A stretch of DNA of 64,000 nucleotides, from contig NZ_JAPYPC010000007.1 in assembly GCF_029937855.1 (NCBI RefSeq), positions 70,358 to 134,357 of the forward strand. The letters are read 5' to 3'. This stretch comes from Christiangramia sp. Its GTDB lineage: Bacteria > Bacteroidota > Bacteroidia > Flavobacteriales > Flavobacteriaceae. The notes under the pieces are model-generated. The model was not told the origin of the DNA and did not search any database. It saw nothing but the letters and a program-made list of their open reading frames with translations. The number at the start of each line of letters is the position of its first letter. The first letter of the stretch is position 1. The position numbers were made by a program, and so were the translations under genes. Below are positions 31,422 through 40,214 of the stretch, piece after piece.

Positions 31422-32103
31422 GGCCCCTGAATTCCAAAGCTTTTTCTTTGTAAAATCTCAATAACTGCGGAAGGATAATTTTCAGATTAGCGAATGCCTT
31501 TTCGCTGTCGTGTAGGACAATGAGGCTTCCGGCTGAGGCATTCTGAGTCACATTCTTTAAACATTTCTCTGCGGAAAATTCCTGGTCATAATCTCCGCTT
31601 ATCACATCCCACATTACGATCTTAAAACCTTTTTGCTTCAGGATTTTCGCCTGGGAATTTTTGATCCTTCCGTAAGGAGGGCGGAAGAGTTTGTAGTTAG
31701 GAGTTTGTTGTTCAGAGTTGGTGGTGTGTAGTTCGTGGCGTGTATGATTTTTTTCTTTCGTCATTCCGGTCATCATCAATTCAGCATTAAGAACATTCTC
31801 AATATAAATCGAATTTGAGGTTTTCCAGCCATTGAGGTGATTAAAAGAGTGGTTACCAATACAATGCCCCTCACTAATTATTCTTCGGAATATTTTAGAA
31901 TGTTTTTCCACATTATCGCCAATACAAAAAAAGCTGGCTTTGGCATTGTATTCCTGCAGTAAATCTAAAACCCACGGAGTCACTTTTGGAACAGGGCCAT
32001 CATCGAAGGTGAGATAAATTGCGTTAGAATTATCGATCTTTAAAATTCTCTCCGGATATAAAGTTCTTAAAATGGAAGGATATTTAGGAAGAAATAATTT
32101 CAT
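31405..32103 (-). CDS. Polysaccharide deacetylase (NodB/CE4) family protein
   Basis: CE4 deacetylase of 232 aa. Motif 1 is YLTFDDGPVPKVTPWVLDLL (catalytic base Asp and metal Asp), motif 2 GHCIGNHSFNHLNGW (metal His residues) and motif 3 FRPPYGRIKNSQ; MWDVISGDYD and LIVLHDSE are motifs 4 and 5. There is no clear signal peptide, although family members usually act on peptidoglycan or envelope polysaccharides by removing N-acetyl groups. A low-complexity insert (NHTRHELHTTNSEQQTPN) between motifs 2 and 3 is unusual. It converges with the thioredoxin-fold gene. Confidence 0.92.
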   Translation of the reverse strand: MKLFLPKYPSILRTLYPERILKIDNSNAIYLTFDDGPVPKVTPWVLDLLQEYNAKASFFCIGDNVEKHSKIFRRIISEGHCIGNHSFNHLNGWKTSNSIYIENVLNAELMMTGMTKEKNHTRHELHTTNSEQQTPNYKLFRPPYGRIKNSQAKILKQKGFKIVMWDVISGDYDQEFSAEKCLKNVTQNASAGSLIVLHDSEKAFANLKIILPQLLRFYKEKALEFRGLKDIL

Positions 32104-32196
32104 AAATAAAATTCTAAGAATAGATTGCTTCGCCTGGCTCGCAGTGACCAGATCATTAAGTTTTTAACCTGAATTAAGATCGGAGTTAAATCTTTC

Positions 32197-32217
32197 ATGC
32201 TGAAGTTATTTCAGCAT
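32197..32217. repeat. ATGCTGAA/TTCAGCAT palindrome, second copy
   Basis: ATGCTGAA-GTTAT-TTCAGCAT; same arms as the copy at 16699 with a different 5-nt centre. Confidence 0.65.
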
Positions 32218-32247
32218 CTATTAAAAACCTCGTACTTATCTAATTGT

Positions 32248-32325
32248 GTCATCTCGAGGGAGAGATCTCATTTTAATTTATCTTGTAAGTGAGATTTCTC
32301 CTCCGCTATGCTCCGTCGAAATGAC
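32248..32325. repeat. Dispersed GTCATCTCGA...TCGAAATGAC unit
   Basis: Seventy-eight base pairs with inverted ends, internal AGAGATCTCA and GTGAGATTTCTC arms, the same type as the three units near 18 kb. It ends 16 bp from the stop of the DUF2723 gene. A partial end of the related GCAGTGAC type is at 32120-32148. Confidence 0.7.
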
Positions 32326-32340
32326 AGCTACACTTTTAGC

Positions 32341-35300
32341 CTATTCTTCAACCGAATCCAATGTCATTGAATCAACAGAAGATTCCACGGGAACTGCGCC
32401 ATCTATAGCCTCCATAAGTTCTTCCTGCGGTGATTTAACCTCCGCATCTATTTCTTCATCTTCTCTATAGAAATGCCTGAATAATCTAAGGTAGTTATTA
32501 AACTCTTCGGCTTTTTCCCGGGCGGTTTCCCGATCTTCATAAACCATCATAATATCTACAAGTCCGCGGTATCGCTCCATGTCAGTGATGATCTCATCAG
32601 CATACATGTATTGTTTTTCCACATCCCAGTTACTATAAAAAGTAAGATTTTCCTGATATTTGTCAGTGACTTTCTCCCAAATATCTCGAGCTTTCTCAGG
32701 TCTGTTCACTTCATAATAGCCTGTTATAAATGGCTCCAGCAGCGTATAATACTCATAATGCTCAACCGGCATATGCTTCATTCCCAGATCCAGGATCTCT
32801 TCCGCATGAATAGTGTCCCCTTCGTTTAAAAGGTTTTCTGTTAATCTCGCGAGATTACTTCTATAAGTAATGGAATTTTTACGGGTTTCAGGATCATGAT
32901 AGATATCATCTGATCCCATATTGCCCCAATCCCAATTCTTAACAATATTGTACATCTTTTCTGTATTCACCCTTCCCATATCAAACGGGTTTCGAGGGTC
33001 AAGCGGAGTACGTATTGGAACCAGTTTATAGGTGACACCTTCTAGCTGCAGATAATCTTTCATCCACAGGTAATCTTCATCGCCAAAGCTTCCACCGGTA
33101 AAATAAATAGGCCTTTCCCAATTGTTATTGGCCAGGATATCCAGCATTAATATTCGGTTTTTGTAAAGCACCTGATCTCCAATTGCAATGTCTATATGAT
33201 CTACGATTTGATCGGCTTCAGATTCGTCTACGATGTTATTTTCTAAAACTGTTTGTTTATCTACCGGAATCCTTACATATCTGGATGGGAATGTATTGAT
33301 CATGGTTCCGCTTTGAAGTTCCGCCTGAGTCCGCGGATCGTCATTTTCAATATAATTCATCCATGTTTTAATAGGAATGGTGTCCTGGGTAACCTCCCGA
33401 AGGAAAATGGCATCATTTTTACCATTATAGAATTCATTTTCAAGCTGTGACGGAATGGCATCGCTTTCAAAAGCTTTTCGCTTCATTTGATCGATATACC
33501 AGTCGGTAGCAAGAAGACTTGTATTTATAATTCTAACGTCGGTTCTATATTTTTCTACCTGCTGCACATACCACAGGGCAAAGGTGTCGTTATCACCAAT
33601 GGTGAATAATATCCCGTTTTCATCTACCGAATCCAGGTACATCCGGGCCATGGTAAGCGCGGTGTCTCTTCCCGAACGATCATGGTCATCCCAGTTTTCG
33701 GAAGCAAGAAGCGTGGGAACACATAGAAGGCTTACCACCACGACCACAGGTGCGAGAATTTTAGGACTGATGGATTTCCGAAGTTTATCAAAAATAGCAT
33801 ACACCCCGAATCCTATCCAGATCGCAAAAACGTAAAAAGAACCTACCAGGGCATAATCTCTTTCGCGAGGTTCAAAAGGACGTTCGTTTAGGTATATTTT
33901 CAAAGCGATCCCTGTAAACAGGAAAAATACCATTAATACCCAGAAATTTTTTTTATCTCTTTTTAGATGAAAAACAAGTCCTATTAAACCAAGTATTAGC
34001 GGAAGGAAGAAATAAGTATTTCTGGCTTTATTATTTTTAACATCGGAAGGTAGCTCGTCCTGGGTGCCAATATGCATTTCATCAATAAAGTCAATTCCGC
34101 TTATCCAGTTACCGTGGAGATCATTGTATTTTCCCTGAATATCATCCTGACGCCCTGTGAAATTCCACATAAAATAGCGCCAGTACATATAACCTATCTG
34201 ATATTCCAGAAGGTAGCCAATATTTTCTGCGAACGAGGGTTTTTCCACATCCAGGTATTCACTCATCTGCCTTAAGAAGCTGTGATAATCTTCCATATCG
34301 CGTTCGCCGCGGGAAAACTGCGTTTTAAACTCATTAACAGCCTGAAGTAGTCTCTCTTCTCCCTGATATTCAGCTTTGATCTTGAAATCCAGCGGTCCGG
34401 TAAACTCCATATAATTTACGGCATGCTCGGTGCTCCACATTCTTGGAAGCACGGCTTTATGGTCATCATCCAGGTTTTGCCTGGCATTCTTATAATCATT
34501 GACAATTACATATTTGCCAAGTTCCTCATCCTTTTCGTATTTGGGTTTTGCATCATCATAAGGGTCATCAGCATCTAATCCCGAATACATTTCAGACCAT
34601 TGCGGGCCATAAAAAAGATGCGTTTCCCCGTATTGTTCCCTATTGTAGTAAGCGAGCAACTCCCGGGCATTATCGGGACTGTTTTCATTGATCACCGTTG
34701 GCGCATTACTTCTAATAGGGAGCATCACCCAGCTGGAAAATCCTATCAGTACAAAAAGGATGCAAAGTAGCAGGGTGTTGTATTTATAGAGATTTTTCTT
34801 TCTGGTATAATTTATTCCGAAGTAGAAGGCAGCGATAATTACCAGTAATGCTATGATAGTACCGGTGTTAAAAGGCATACCCAAACTATTGGTGAAGAAT
34901 AATTCTGAAGCTGAGAAAAATGTAAGTGTGTATGGTAAAAGCAGTTTAAAGATGAACATCAACACGGCAACCACGACAATATTTGCAATGATAAAATTCT
35001 TAACTGTAACTGTCTTGTAATTTTTAAAGAAGTAGAGAAATCCTATGGCAGGAAGCGTTAATAAGCCCATAAAATGGACACCGAAAGAAAGTCCTATGAC
35101 TAGTGATATCAAGATGATCCAGCGATTTCCACGTGGGGTAAACATATCTCTTTCCCATAAAAGTCCAAGGTAGAACATGACCGACATAAAGCAGGCGGCC
35201 ATGGCGTAGACTTCGGCTTCTACTGCATTAAACCAGAAACTATCAGTAAAAGTAAAGGCCAATGATCCCACCAAAGAACTTCCCAGAACCGCTATTTTCT

Positions 35301-35649
35301 TAGGGGTAGTCAATTTATTAACAGGACCCGCAATTTTTAATACAAGGATACTTATAGACCAGAACATAAACATGATGGCAATCGCGCTGGCAAAGCCCGA
35401 CATGAAATTAACCATGAGGGCCACCTTTGTATTATCTGCTGCGAAAGTAGAAAAGAAGGCGCCCATCATTTGATAAAATGGGGCTCCCGGTGGATGTCCG
35501 ACTTCAAGATTTGCCGAAGTTGCAATATATTCACCGGCATCCCAGAAACTAGCCGTAGGTTCTAAAGTAAGTGTGTAGGTGGTTAAAGCTATTACAAATA
35601 CCAGCCAGCCCAGAATTTTGTTCCACTTACCAAAGTTAAAATCAGTCAT
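32341..35649 (-). CDS. DUF2723 membrane protein (GT117 family glycosyltransferase-like)
   Basis: Integral membrane protein of 1102 aa. The N terminus carries the DUF2723 signature (TLEPTASFWDAGEYIATSANLEVGHPPGAPFYQMM), where the acidic pair sits as in GT-C glycosyltransferases, followed by about ten transmembrane helices up to residue 350 and a second cluster near 555-660. The periplasmic part has VGSFYVFAIWIGFGVYAIF and ENGILFTIGDNDTFALWYVQQVE. The last 250 residues are soluble and acidic and may form TPR-like helices. The family is classed as GT117 and suspected of protein or glycan O-mannosylation in Bacteroidetes. It lies alone, with a dispersed repeat after its stop. Confidence 0.92.
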   Translation of the reverse strand: MTDFNFGKWNKILGWLVFVIALTTYTLTLEPTASFWDAGEYIATSANLEVGHPPGAPFYQMMGAFFSTFAADNTKVALMVNFMSGFASAIAIMFMFWSISILVLKIAGPVNKLTTPKKIAVLGSSLVGSLAFTFTDSFWFNAVEAEVYAMAACFMSVMFYLGLLWERDMFTPRGNRWIILISLVIGLSFGVHFMGLLTLPAIGFLYFFKNYKTVTVKNFIIANIVVVAVLMFIFKLLLPYTLTFFSASELFFTNSLGMPFNTGTIIALLVIIAAFYFGINYTRKKNLYKYNTLLLCILFVLIGFSSWVMLPIRSNAPTVINENSPDNARELLAYYNREQYGETHLFYGPQWSEMYSGLDADDPYDDAKPKYEKDEELGKYVIVNDYKNARQNLDDDHKAVLPRMWSTEHAVNYMEFTGPLDFKIKAEYQGEERLLQAVNEFKTQFSRGERDMEDYHSFLRQMSEYLDVEKPSFAENIGYLLEYQIGYMYWRYFMWNFTGRQDDIQGKYNDLHGNWISGIDFIDEMHIGTQDELPSDVKNNKARNTYFFLPLILGLIGLVFHLKRDKKNFWVLMVFFLFTGIALKIYLNERPFEPRERDYALVGSFYVFAIWIGFGVYAIFDKLRKSISPKILAPVVVVVSLLCVPTLLASENWDDHDRSGRDTALTMARMYLDSVDENGILFTIGDNDTFALWYVQQVEKYRTDVRIINTSLLATDWYIDQMKRKAFESDAIPSQLENEFYNGKNDAIFLREVTQDTIPIKTWMNYIENDDPRTQAELQSGTMINTFPSRYVRIPVDKQTVLENNIVDESEADQIVDHIDIAIGDQVLYKNRILMLDILANNNWERPIYFTGGSFGDEDYLWMKDYLQLEGVTYKLVPIRTPLDPRNPFDMGRVNTEKMYNIVKNWDWGNMGSDDIYHDPETRKNSITYRSNLARLTENLLNEGDTIHAEEILDLGMKHMPVEHYEYYTLLEPFITGYYEVNRPEKARDIWEKVTDKYQENLTFYSNWDVEKQYMYADEIITDMERYRGLVDIMMVYEDRETAREKAEEFNNYLRLFRHFYREDEEIDAEVKSPQEELMEAIDGAVPVESSVDSMTLDSVEE

Positions 35650-35803
35650 AAATACTCGTGTAGTTGTACTAAAGTGGCGAATTTAATAATAAATTGCTGA
35701 ATGCTCTCAAAACGAAAGATAAAAGCATTTATTTTGGAAACGATTGATAATGAACTATAAAAACCTGAAGCTTCATTTTTTCAGGAAAATTTCAATAAAA
35801 AGT

Positions 35804-35833
35804 TTGTGTAGAATAAACTTTGTTTTAAATTTG
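35804..35833 (+). promoter_or_regulatory. Promoter of the tRNA-Gln transcription unit
   Basis: TTG (35804-35806), a 19-bp spacer and TAAATTTG (35826-35833) match the Bacteroidetes consensus fully. The start would be near 35840, giving a leader of about 90 nt before the tRNA. Confidence 0.8.
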
Positions 35834-35850
35834 CATCCGCATTTAAGCAT

Positions 35851-35863
35851 TGGCCTATGTTGT
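35851..35863 (+). repeat. Partial copy of the tRNA-Gln 5' end in its own leader
   Basis: TGGCCTATGTTGT matches the first 13 bases of the tRNA (TGGCCTATGGTGT) at 12 positions and lies exactly 80 bp upstream. The seven acceptor-stem bases are identical. The rest of a tRNA is not present behind it. Confidence 0.6.
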
Positions 35864-35930
35864 TTCCCGATAGCTATGGAGATGGTCACAAAAGAAACAG
35901 TTAGTTTTTCTGTAAAAAAATCAAATTTAT

Positions 35931-36003
35931 TGGCCTATGGTGTAACTGGCAACACGTCTGGTTTTGGTCCAGAAGAGTCTAGGTTCGAGCCCTAGTAGGC
36001 CAA
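35931..36003 (+). tRNA. tRNA-Gln (anticodon UUG)
   Basis: Complete cloverleaf of 73 nt. Acceptor stem TGGCCTA/TAGGCCA (7 bp) with discriminator A; D arm with GTGTAACTGGCAACAC; anticodon stem TCTGG/CCAGA enclosing TTTTGGT, so the anticodon is TTG (reads CAA). The T arm is CTAGG-TTCGAGC-CCTAG. CCA is not encoded (next bases CAAAG). It has its own promoter and a GAAA-loop terminator 10 bp downstream. Confidence 0.95.
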
Positions 36004-36012
36004 CAAAGGGAA

Positions 36013-36041
36013 AACCTGAACGAAAGTTCGGGTTTTTTTTT
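36013..36041 (+). terminator. tRNA-Gln terminator
   Basis: AACCTGAAC-GAAA-GTTCGGGTT stem (one G-T pair) with a GNRA loop followed by a long T-run. Confidence 0.9.
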
Positions 36042-36146
36042 GCTTTCTTTCTAAGAAAAACTGTTTTCCAGATTGAATACCTTATTTAGGTTAATTCAAT
36101 AATTCAGAATTAGGTATTTTAAAATGAATTAATAAGGAGGGGGACA

Positions 36147-36206
36147 ATGTATTCATCAAACAATCCATCGTTCTTAATTTCAATAAAAGAGCATCCTTCT
36201 GAATAA
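36147..36206 (+). CDS. Possible 19-aa leader peptide with strong Shine-Dalgarno
   Basis: ATG at 36147 preceded by AAGGAGGGGG, an unusually strong Shine-Dalgarno match for a Bacteroidetes genome, opens a 19-codon frame (MYSSNNPSFLIS...). No family is recognisable. It may be a leader peptide or chance. It is reported because the ribosome-binding sequence is striking. Confidence 0.25.
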   Translation: MYSSNNPSFLISIKEHPSE

Positions 36207-36215
36207 ACTTAGTTC

Positions 36216-36314
36216 ATGGTGGTTTTTATAACCATTCTTTTCATAGCTTTTGCAATTGTAAATGTCATTGTTAAGTCAGGAAGAATAAATCCGGTATTTT
36301 TGTCTGGTAATTGA
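36216..36314 (+). CDS. Possible 32-aa single-helix membrane peptide
   Basis: ATG at 36216 gives 32 residues, MVVFITILFIAFAIVNVIVK followed by a short polar tail. One hydrophobic helix of about 18 residues with positive charges after it fits a small membrane protein. The gene-free spacer (36042-36372) contains nothing else obvious. No family is recognised. Confidence 0.35.
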   Translation: MVVFITILFIAFAIVNVIVKSGRINPVFLSGN

Positions 36315-36372
36315 GATTTCTCCAGGTTTAAAGAGTATATCTCATAATTTTTAAGTAATAGTAAATCAATTT

Positions 36373-37386
36373 ATGAAGATACTCGTAACGGGAGCTGCAG
36401 GTTTTATTGGTTTTCATTTATGTGAAAAGTTAGTTAAGCAAAATCATGAAGTCATAGGACTTGATAATATCAATGATTATTATAGTCAGGAATTAAAACT
36501 GGACAGGTTAAAAGAAGTTGGGATCGAAAGTGAAGATATGATCGATTTTAATAAAAAATATAATAGTTCTCTGTATTGTAATTTCTCATTTTTCAGGTTG
36601 AATATAGAGGATCGAAAAAATCTACCGGAATTATTTAAAATCGAAAAATTCGATATCGTTTGTAATCTCGCCGCCCAGGCGGGAGTTAGATATAGCCTGG
36701 AAAACCCTGAAGCTTATATTGATAGTAACCTGGTTGGTTTTGCGAACATTTTGGAGTGCTGCAAAAATTATGAGGTCAAACATTTGATATATGCCAGCAG
36801 TTCCAGTGTCTACGGACAAAATAAAAAAGTTCCTTTTTCTACCGAAGATAGGGTGGATCAACCCATTAGTCTCTATGCAGCCACCAAAAGGAGTAATGAG
36901 ATCATGGCTTATACCTACAGTCATTTATATGATCTTCCTGTTACCGGTTTAAGGTTTTTTACGGTGTATGGTCCGTGGGGTAGGCCAGATATGGCTATGT
37001 TCCTGTTTGCAAATGCTATAAAAAACGCTAAACCTTTAAAGGTCTTTAATGAAGGTAAACTTGAGCGGGATTTTACCTTTATAGATGATATCGTAAATGG
37101 AATTTTGGCAGTTGTAAATAAGTTGCCTGCTAGCGAAGTTGCAAAATATCGCCTTTATAATATTGGAAAAAGTAAACCGATAAACCTTTTAAATTTTATT
37201 GAAGAGATCGAAGATCAACTGGGGGTGAAAGCAAAAAGACAGATGATGGCGATGCAACCCGGGGATGTAGAGCAAACCTGGGCAGATTCAGCACCTTTAA
37301 TGGCAGATTACGATTACCAGCCAATGGTTGAAGTAAAAGAAGGAGTTGCAAAATATTTAGCCTGGTATAAGTCATATTATGACTGA
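36373..37386 (+). CDS. NAD-dependent epimerase, UDP-glucuronate 4-epimerase-like
   Basis: Extended short-chain dehydrogenase/reductase of 337 aa. The Rossmann motif ILVTGAAGFIGFHLCEKL binds NAD, and the catalytic triad is visible as Ser in LIYASSSSVYG and YAATK (Tyr/Lys). The segments GLDNINDYYSQELKLDRL, NLAAQAGVRYSLENPEAYIDSN, FFTVYGPWGRPDMAMFLFA and RDFTFIDDIV match the CapI/LspL group that interconverts UDP-glucuronate and UDP-galacturonate for surface polysaccharides. No glycosyltransferase or export genes are adjacent, so it seems isolated from its pathway. A terminator lies 330 bp downstream. Confidence 0.92.
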   Translation: MKILVTGAAGFIGFHLCEKLVKQNHEVIGLDNINDYYSQELKLDRLKEVGIESEDMIDFNKKYNSSLYCNFSFFRLNIEDRKNLPELFKIEKFDIVCNLAAQAGVRYSLENPEAYIDSNLVGFANILECCKNYEVKHLIYASSSSVYGQNKKVPFSTEDRVDQPISLYAATKRSNEIMAYTYSHLYDLPVTGLRFFTVYGPWGRPDMAMFLFANAIKNAKPLKVFNEGKLERDFTFIDDIVNGILAVVNKLPASEVAKYRLYNIGKSKPINLLNFIEEIEDQLGVKAKRQMMAMQPGDVEQTWADSAPLMADYDYQPMVEVKEGVAKYLAWYKSYYD

Positions 37387-37862
37387 AAATTCACGTAGAC
37401 TAGTCAAACTTGAGTATAACTAATCATTACGAAGATTATCCTTAGGAAAAAAAGGAATAAGAATTGGTAAGAATCCTATCATTGAACATCATGTCAGGAC
37501 ATATCCATTTATATTTTACCTACGAGATGATCCTGGAGCTAAGGTGAAATTTCATAAATATCTTTTCTACTAAAATGGCTATAGATTTATCAAATCCCTA
37601 TCATAATATGCAGATTTCGATAGGTTGAGATTTCTCAAAAATATCTTCAAACTGAGTTACGTTTTTAAGCCTCTCAAAGTCATTTTAAACAAAAAGTCCT
37701 CTATCTAATATTACAAGGCCCGGATAAAATTCATCCGGGTTTTTTATTTTAAAGCAAAGTTTGAATTTTACCAGGTAAAATTTTTAACAAATATTTAGCT
37801 ATATTTGGCTGCCGAAAAATTCCAAATTCCCCCGAAAATTATTAGCCCGGTAACTTAAGTTA
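37387..37862. other. Gene-free stretch upstream of the CHASE/PAS kinase
   Basis: About 475 bp with stops in all frames and no long reading frame. The only clear element is the terminator at 37719. The stretch 37600-37700 is AT-rich with no promoter match found. It could hold a small RNA or remnant sequence. Confidence 0.5.
37719..37746 (+). terminator. Strong terminator far downstream of the epimerase gene
   Basis: CCCGGAT-AAAATTC-ATCCGGG is a perfect 7-bp GC-rich stem followed by six T. It is 330 bp past the nearest upstream stop codon, so it ends either a long 3' UTR or an unannotated small transcript. Confidence 0.85.
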
Positions 37863-40214
37863 ATGGCCCTACGTACAGAAAATTCTTTCAATTCCAGAGT
37901 TAAGAGGAAACCTTTATTCATTGGTTTCTGTACTTTTATTTTACTTTTTTTAGTCGGTTCTTTTATACTTTGGCAACGATATCAAATCTTGTTGGATGAT
38001 CGCCAGAGCGAAATGGAGGCAATCATAGATGTTGCCGAACAAAATATAGATCAATCTTTAAAATATAGTTATTCCGCAGCACTTTCCTTAGCGCTTCAAA
38101 TAAATGAAAAAGGGAAGATTGAGAATTTTGATGAGCTGGCGCCGCAGTTAGTAGACAAGAATCCGAATATAGATGCGGTACAAATAGTTCCTGATGGGAT
38201 CATTACTAAAGTGTATCCCTTTGAAGAGAATAAAGAGGCGATAAATTATAATATTTTAGAGGATAGCACAAGAAATGAAGAGGCTTTTAAAGCAATACAA
38301 CGAAAACGTATGTTTTTTGCCGGACCGCTGGAGTTGAAACAGGGAGGCCTGGCTATCATAGGAAGGCTTCCGGTATTTAAAAAAAACCAATTCTGGGGGT
38401 TTGTTGCAGTACTTATAGATTTTGATAATCTTATAGATCAAACCGGCCTTCGAGACCTGGCAGGAGATCAATATAAATTTCAGTTTTCTAAAATAAATCC
38501 TGTAACAAACAGGGAAGAATTCTTTTTAAATGGAACACAGGAGCCTGATGAATCTTATTCAGAAAAATTAATCTTGCCAGATGGAGATTGGAAAATATAT
38601 ATAATTCCTGTTGATCCTTATAAACCATTTTATACGATTATTCCCGTGGCAATTATGATCCTGGTAATTTCAGGGGCTATTAGCTGGATCGTATTTAATA
38701 GTTTAAAGCAACCCGCTAAACTCCAGGAACTGGTAAGGGAGCAGGCTGGGGAGTTGGCAAAAAGTGAACTGCATTTCAGGACTATTTTCAATCAGGCAGC
38801 GATTGGCATGGTACGGGTTGATTCCAAATCTGGGATGATCCTGGAACCTAACAAAAAATTTCAGGATATCCTGGAATATTCTGAAGAAGAATTAAAGCTA
38901 AAGGATTATAAGGTTATCTCCCATCCAGACGATCTTTCAGAAAATACGGCTTTAATGCAAAAGCTTAGTCGCGACGAAATTCGTGAATACAGCCTGGAGA
39001 AAAGGCTAAAAAAGAAGGATGGTAGTTTAATTTGGGTGCGAATAAATGTTTCACCATTATGGGAAGTAGGCGAAGAGGTATCCTCACACATTGCCCTGGT
39101 AGAAGATATCTCGGCGAGGGTAATGGCTAAACAAAAGCTCATTGATAATGAAAACCGTTTTAGGTCGCTGGTTGAAAATTCTAATGAAATAATCTTAATA
39201 GTCGATGATAAAAATAAAGTCAATTATTATTCACCTTCCCTTTCGAAAATTTCAAAATATGAAGAGATAGATTTTGCCGCTAATGGCGTTTTGCATTATA
39301 TCCATCCAGATGATCAGCAGATTTTAAGATCTAAAGTAGAGGATGCTTATGTGCAGCCTAATGTTCCCCTTTCAGATATCATCTTGAGGGTAAAGGATGC
39401 TGAGGATAATTGGTTCTGGGCAAATGTCACTCTAACCAACATGCTTAATGTAAATAATGTAAAGGGGTTTGTGGTTAATTTAAGGGATATTACTGGTAAA
39501 AAAGAAGCTGAAATGAATTTGGTGAAGTCTTATGAACTGGTGATGGAACAGAATAAGAGATTGCTGAACTTTGCTTATATAGTTTCTCATAATCTCAGGT
39601 CTCATTCGAGTAATCTGTCTTCTGTCCTTGAATTGTATGAAGCAGAAGATTCTGAGGAGGAGAAAAATTCCTATGTGCAGCTGTTAAATAAGATTTCAAA
39701 AAACCTTGATCAATCCCTGCACGATTTAAATGAGGTTGTTTCTATCAATACCAATATAGATATTAAAACGGAATCTTTAAATGTTTCAAATTTCCTGAAC
39801 CAGGCGCTAGAAATCCTCAGTTTACAGATTAAATCCAGCTATGCGAAGATTATAAATGAAGTTCCTCATGAGATGGAAGTATTATTCAATGCGGCTTATC
39901 TGGAAAGTGTTTTATTGAATTTCCTTACAAATGCCCTACGATATAGCGATCCTGTAAGAAGTCCGGTGATCAAGTTATCCGGGTATAAGGAAGATGGGCA
40001 TTGGGTCCTGGAAGTAAAGGATAATGGTATAGGGATTGATCTGGATAAACACGGATCGAAAATTTTTGGTCTTTATAAAACCTTTTCCGAACGAAAAGAT
40101 TCCCGGGGTGTAGGATTATTTATTACTAAGAATCAGATTAATGCGATGGGCGGAACGGTTAAGATAGAAAGTGAACCTGGAATTGGCACCACATTTAAAG
40201 TTACATTTAAATGA
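37863..40214 (+). CDS. CHASE/PAS-domain sensor histidine kinase
   Basis: Membrane sensor kinase of 783 aa. Transmembrane helix 1 (about 20-39) and helix 2 (about 258-280) bracket an extracytoplasmic CHASE-like domain (DVAEQNIDQSLKYSYSAALSLALQI; NPNIDAVQIVPDGIITKVYP). Two PAS/PAC units follow (FRTIFNQAAIGMVRVDS, SLIWVRINVSPLWE; FRSLVENSNEIILIVDD, NWFWANVTLTNM). The phosphoacceptor region reads YIVSHNLRSHSSNLSSVLE, the HNLRS variant common in Bacteroidetes. The ATPase domain has NFLTNALRYSDP, DNGIGIDLDKHGSKIFGLYKTF and GVGLFITKNQINAMGG. It overlaps the next receiver gene by 4 bp (ATGA), so both form one phosphorelay module. The signal is unknown. Confidence 0.92.
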   Translation: MALRTENSFNSRVKRKPLFIGFCTFILLFLVGSFILWQRYQILLDDRQSEMEAIIDVAEQNIDQSLKYSYSAALSLALQINEKGKIENFDELAPQLVDKNPNIDAVQIVPDGIITKVYPFEENKEAINYNILEDSTRNEEAFKAIQRKRMFFAGPLELKQGGLAIIGRLPVFKKNQFWGFVAVLIDFDNLIDQTGLRDLAGDQYKFQFSKINPVTNREEFFLNGTQEPDESYSEKLILPDGDWKIYIIPVDPYKPFYTIIPVAIMILVISGAISWIVFNSLKQPAKLQELVREQAGELAKSELHFRTIFNQAAIGMVRVDSKSGMILEPNKKFQDILEYSEEELKLKDYKVISHPDDLSENTALMQKLSRDEIREYSLEKRLKKKDGSLIWVRINVSPLWEVGEEVSSHIALVEDISARVMAKQKLIDNENRFRSLVENSNEIILIVDDKNKVNYYSPSLSKISKYEEIDFAANGVLHYIHPDDQQILRSKVEDAYVQPNVPLSDIILRVKDAEDNWFWANVTLTNMLNVNNVKGFVVNLRDITGKKEAEMNLVKSYELVMEQNKRLLNFAYIVSHNLRSHSSNLSSVLELYEAEDSEEEKNSYVQLLNKISKNLDQSLHDLNEVVSINTNIDIKTESLNVSNFLNQALEILSLQIKSSYAKIINEVPHEMEVLFNAAYLESVLLNFLTNALRYSDPVRSPVIKLSGYKEDGHWVLEVKDNGIGIDLDKHGSKIFGLYKTFSERKDSRGVGLFITKNQINAMGGTVKIESEPGIGTTFKVTFK

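Noticed and set aside
35744..35995. 83-codon plus-strand frame over the tRNA region
   Set aside because: Reads through the promoter, leader and tRNA-Gln; the RNA gene explains the locus.
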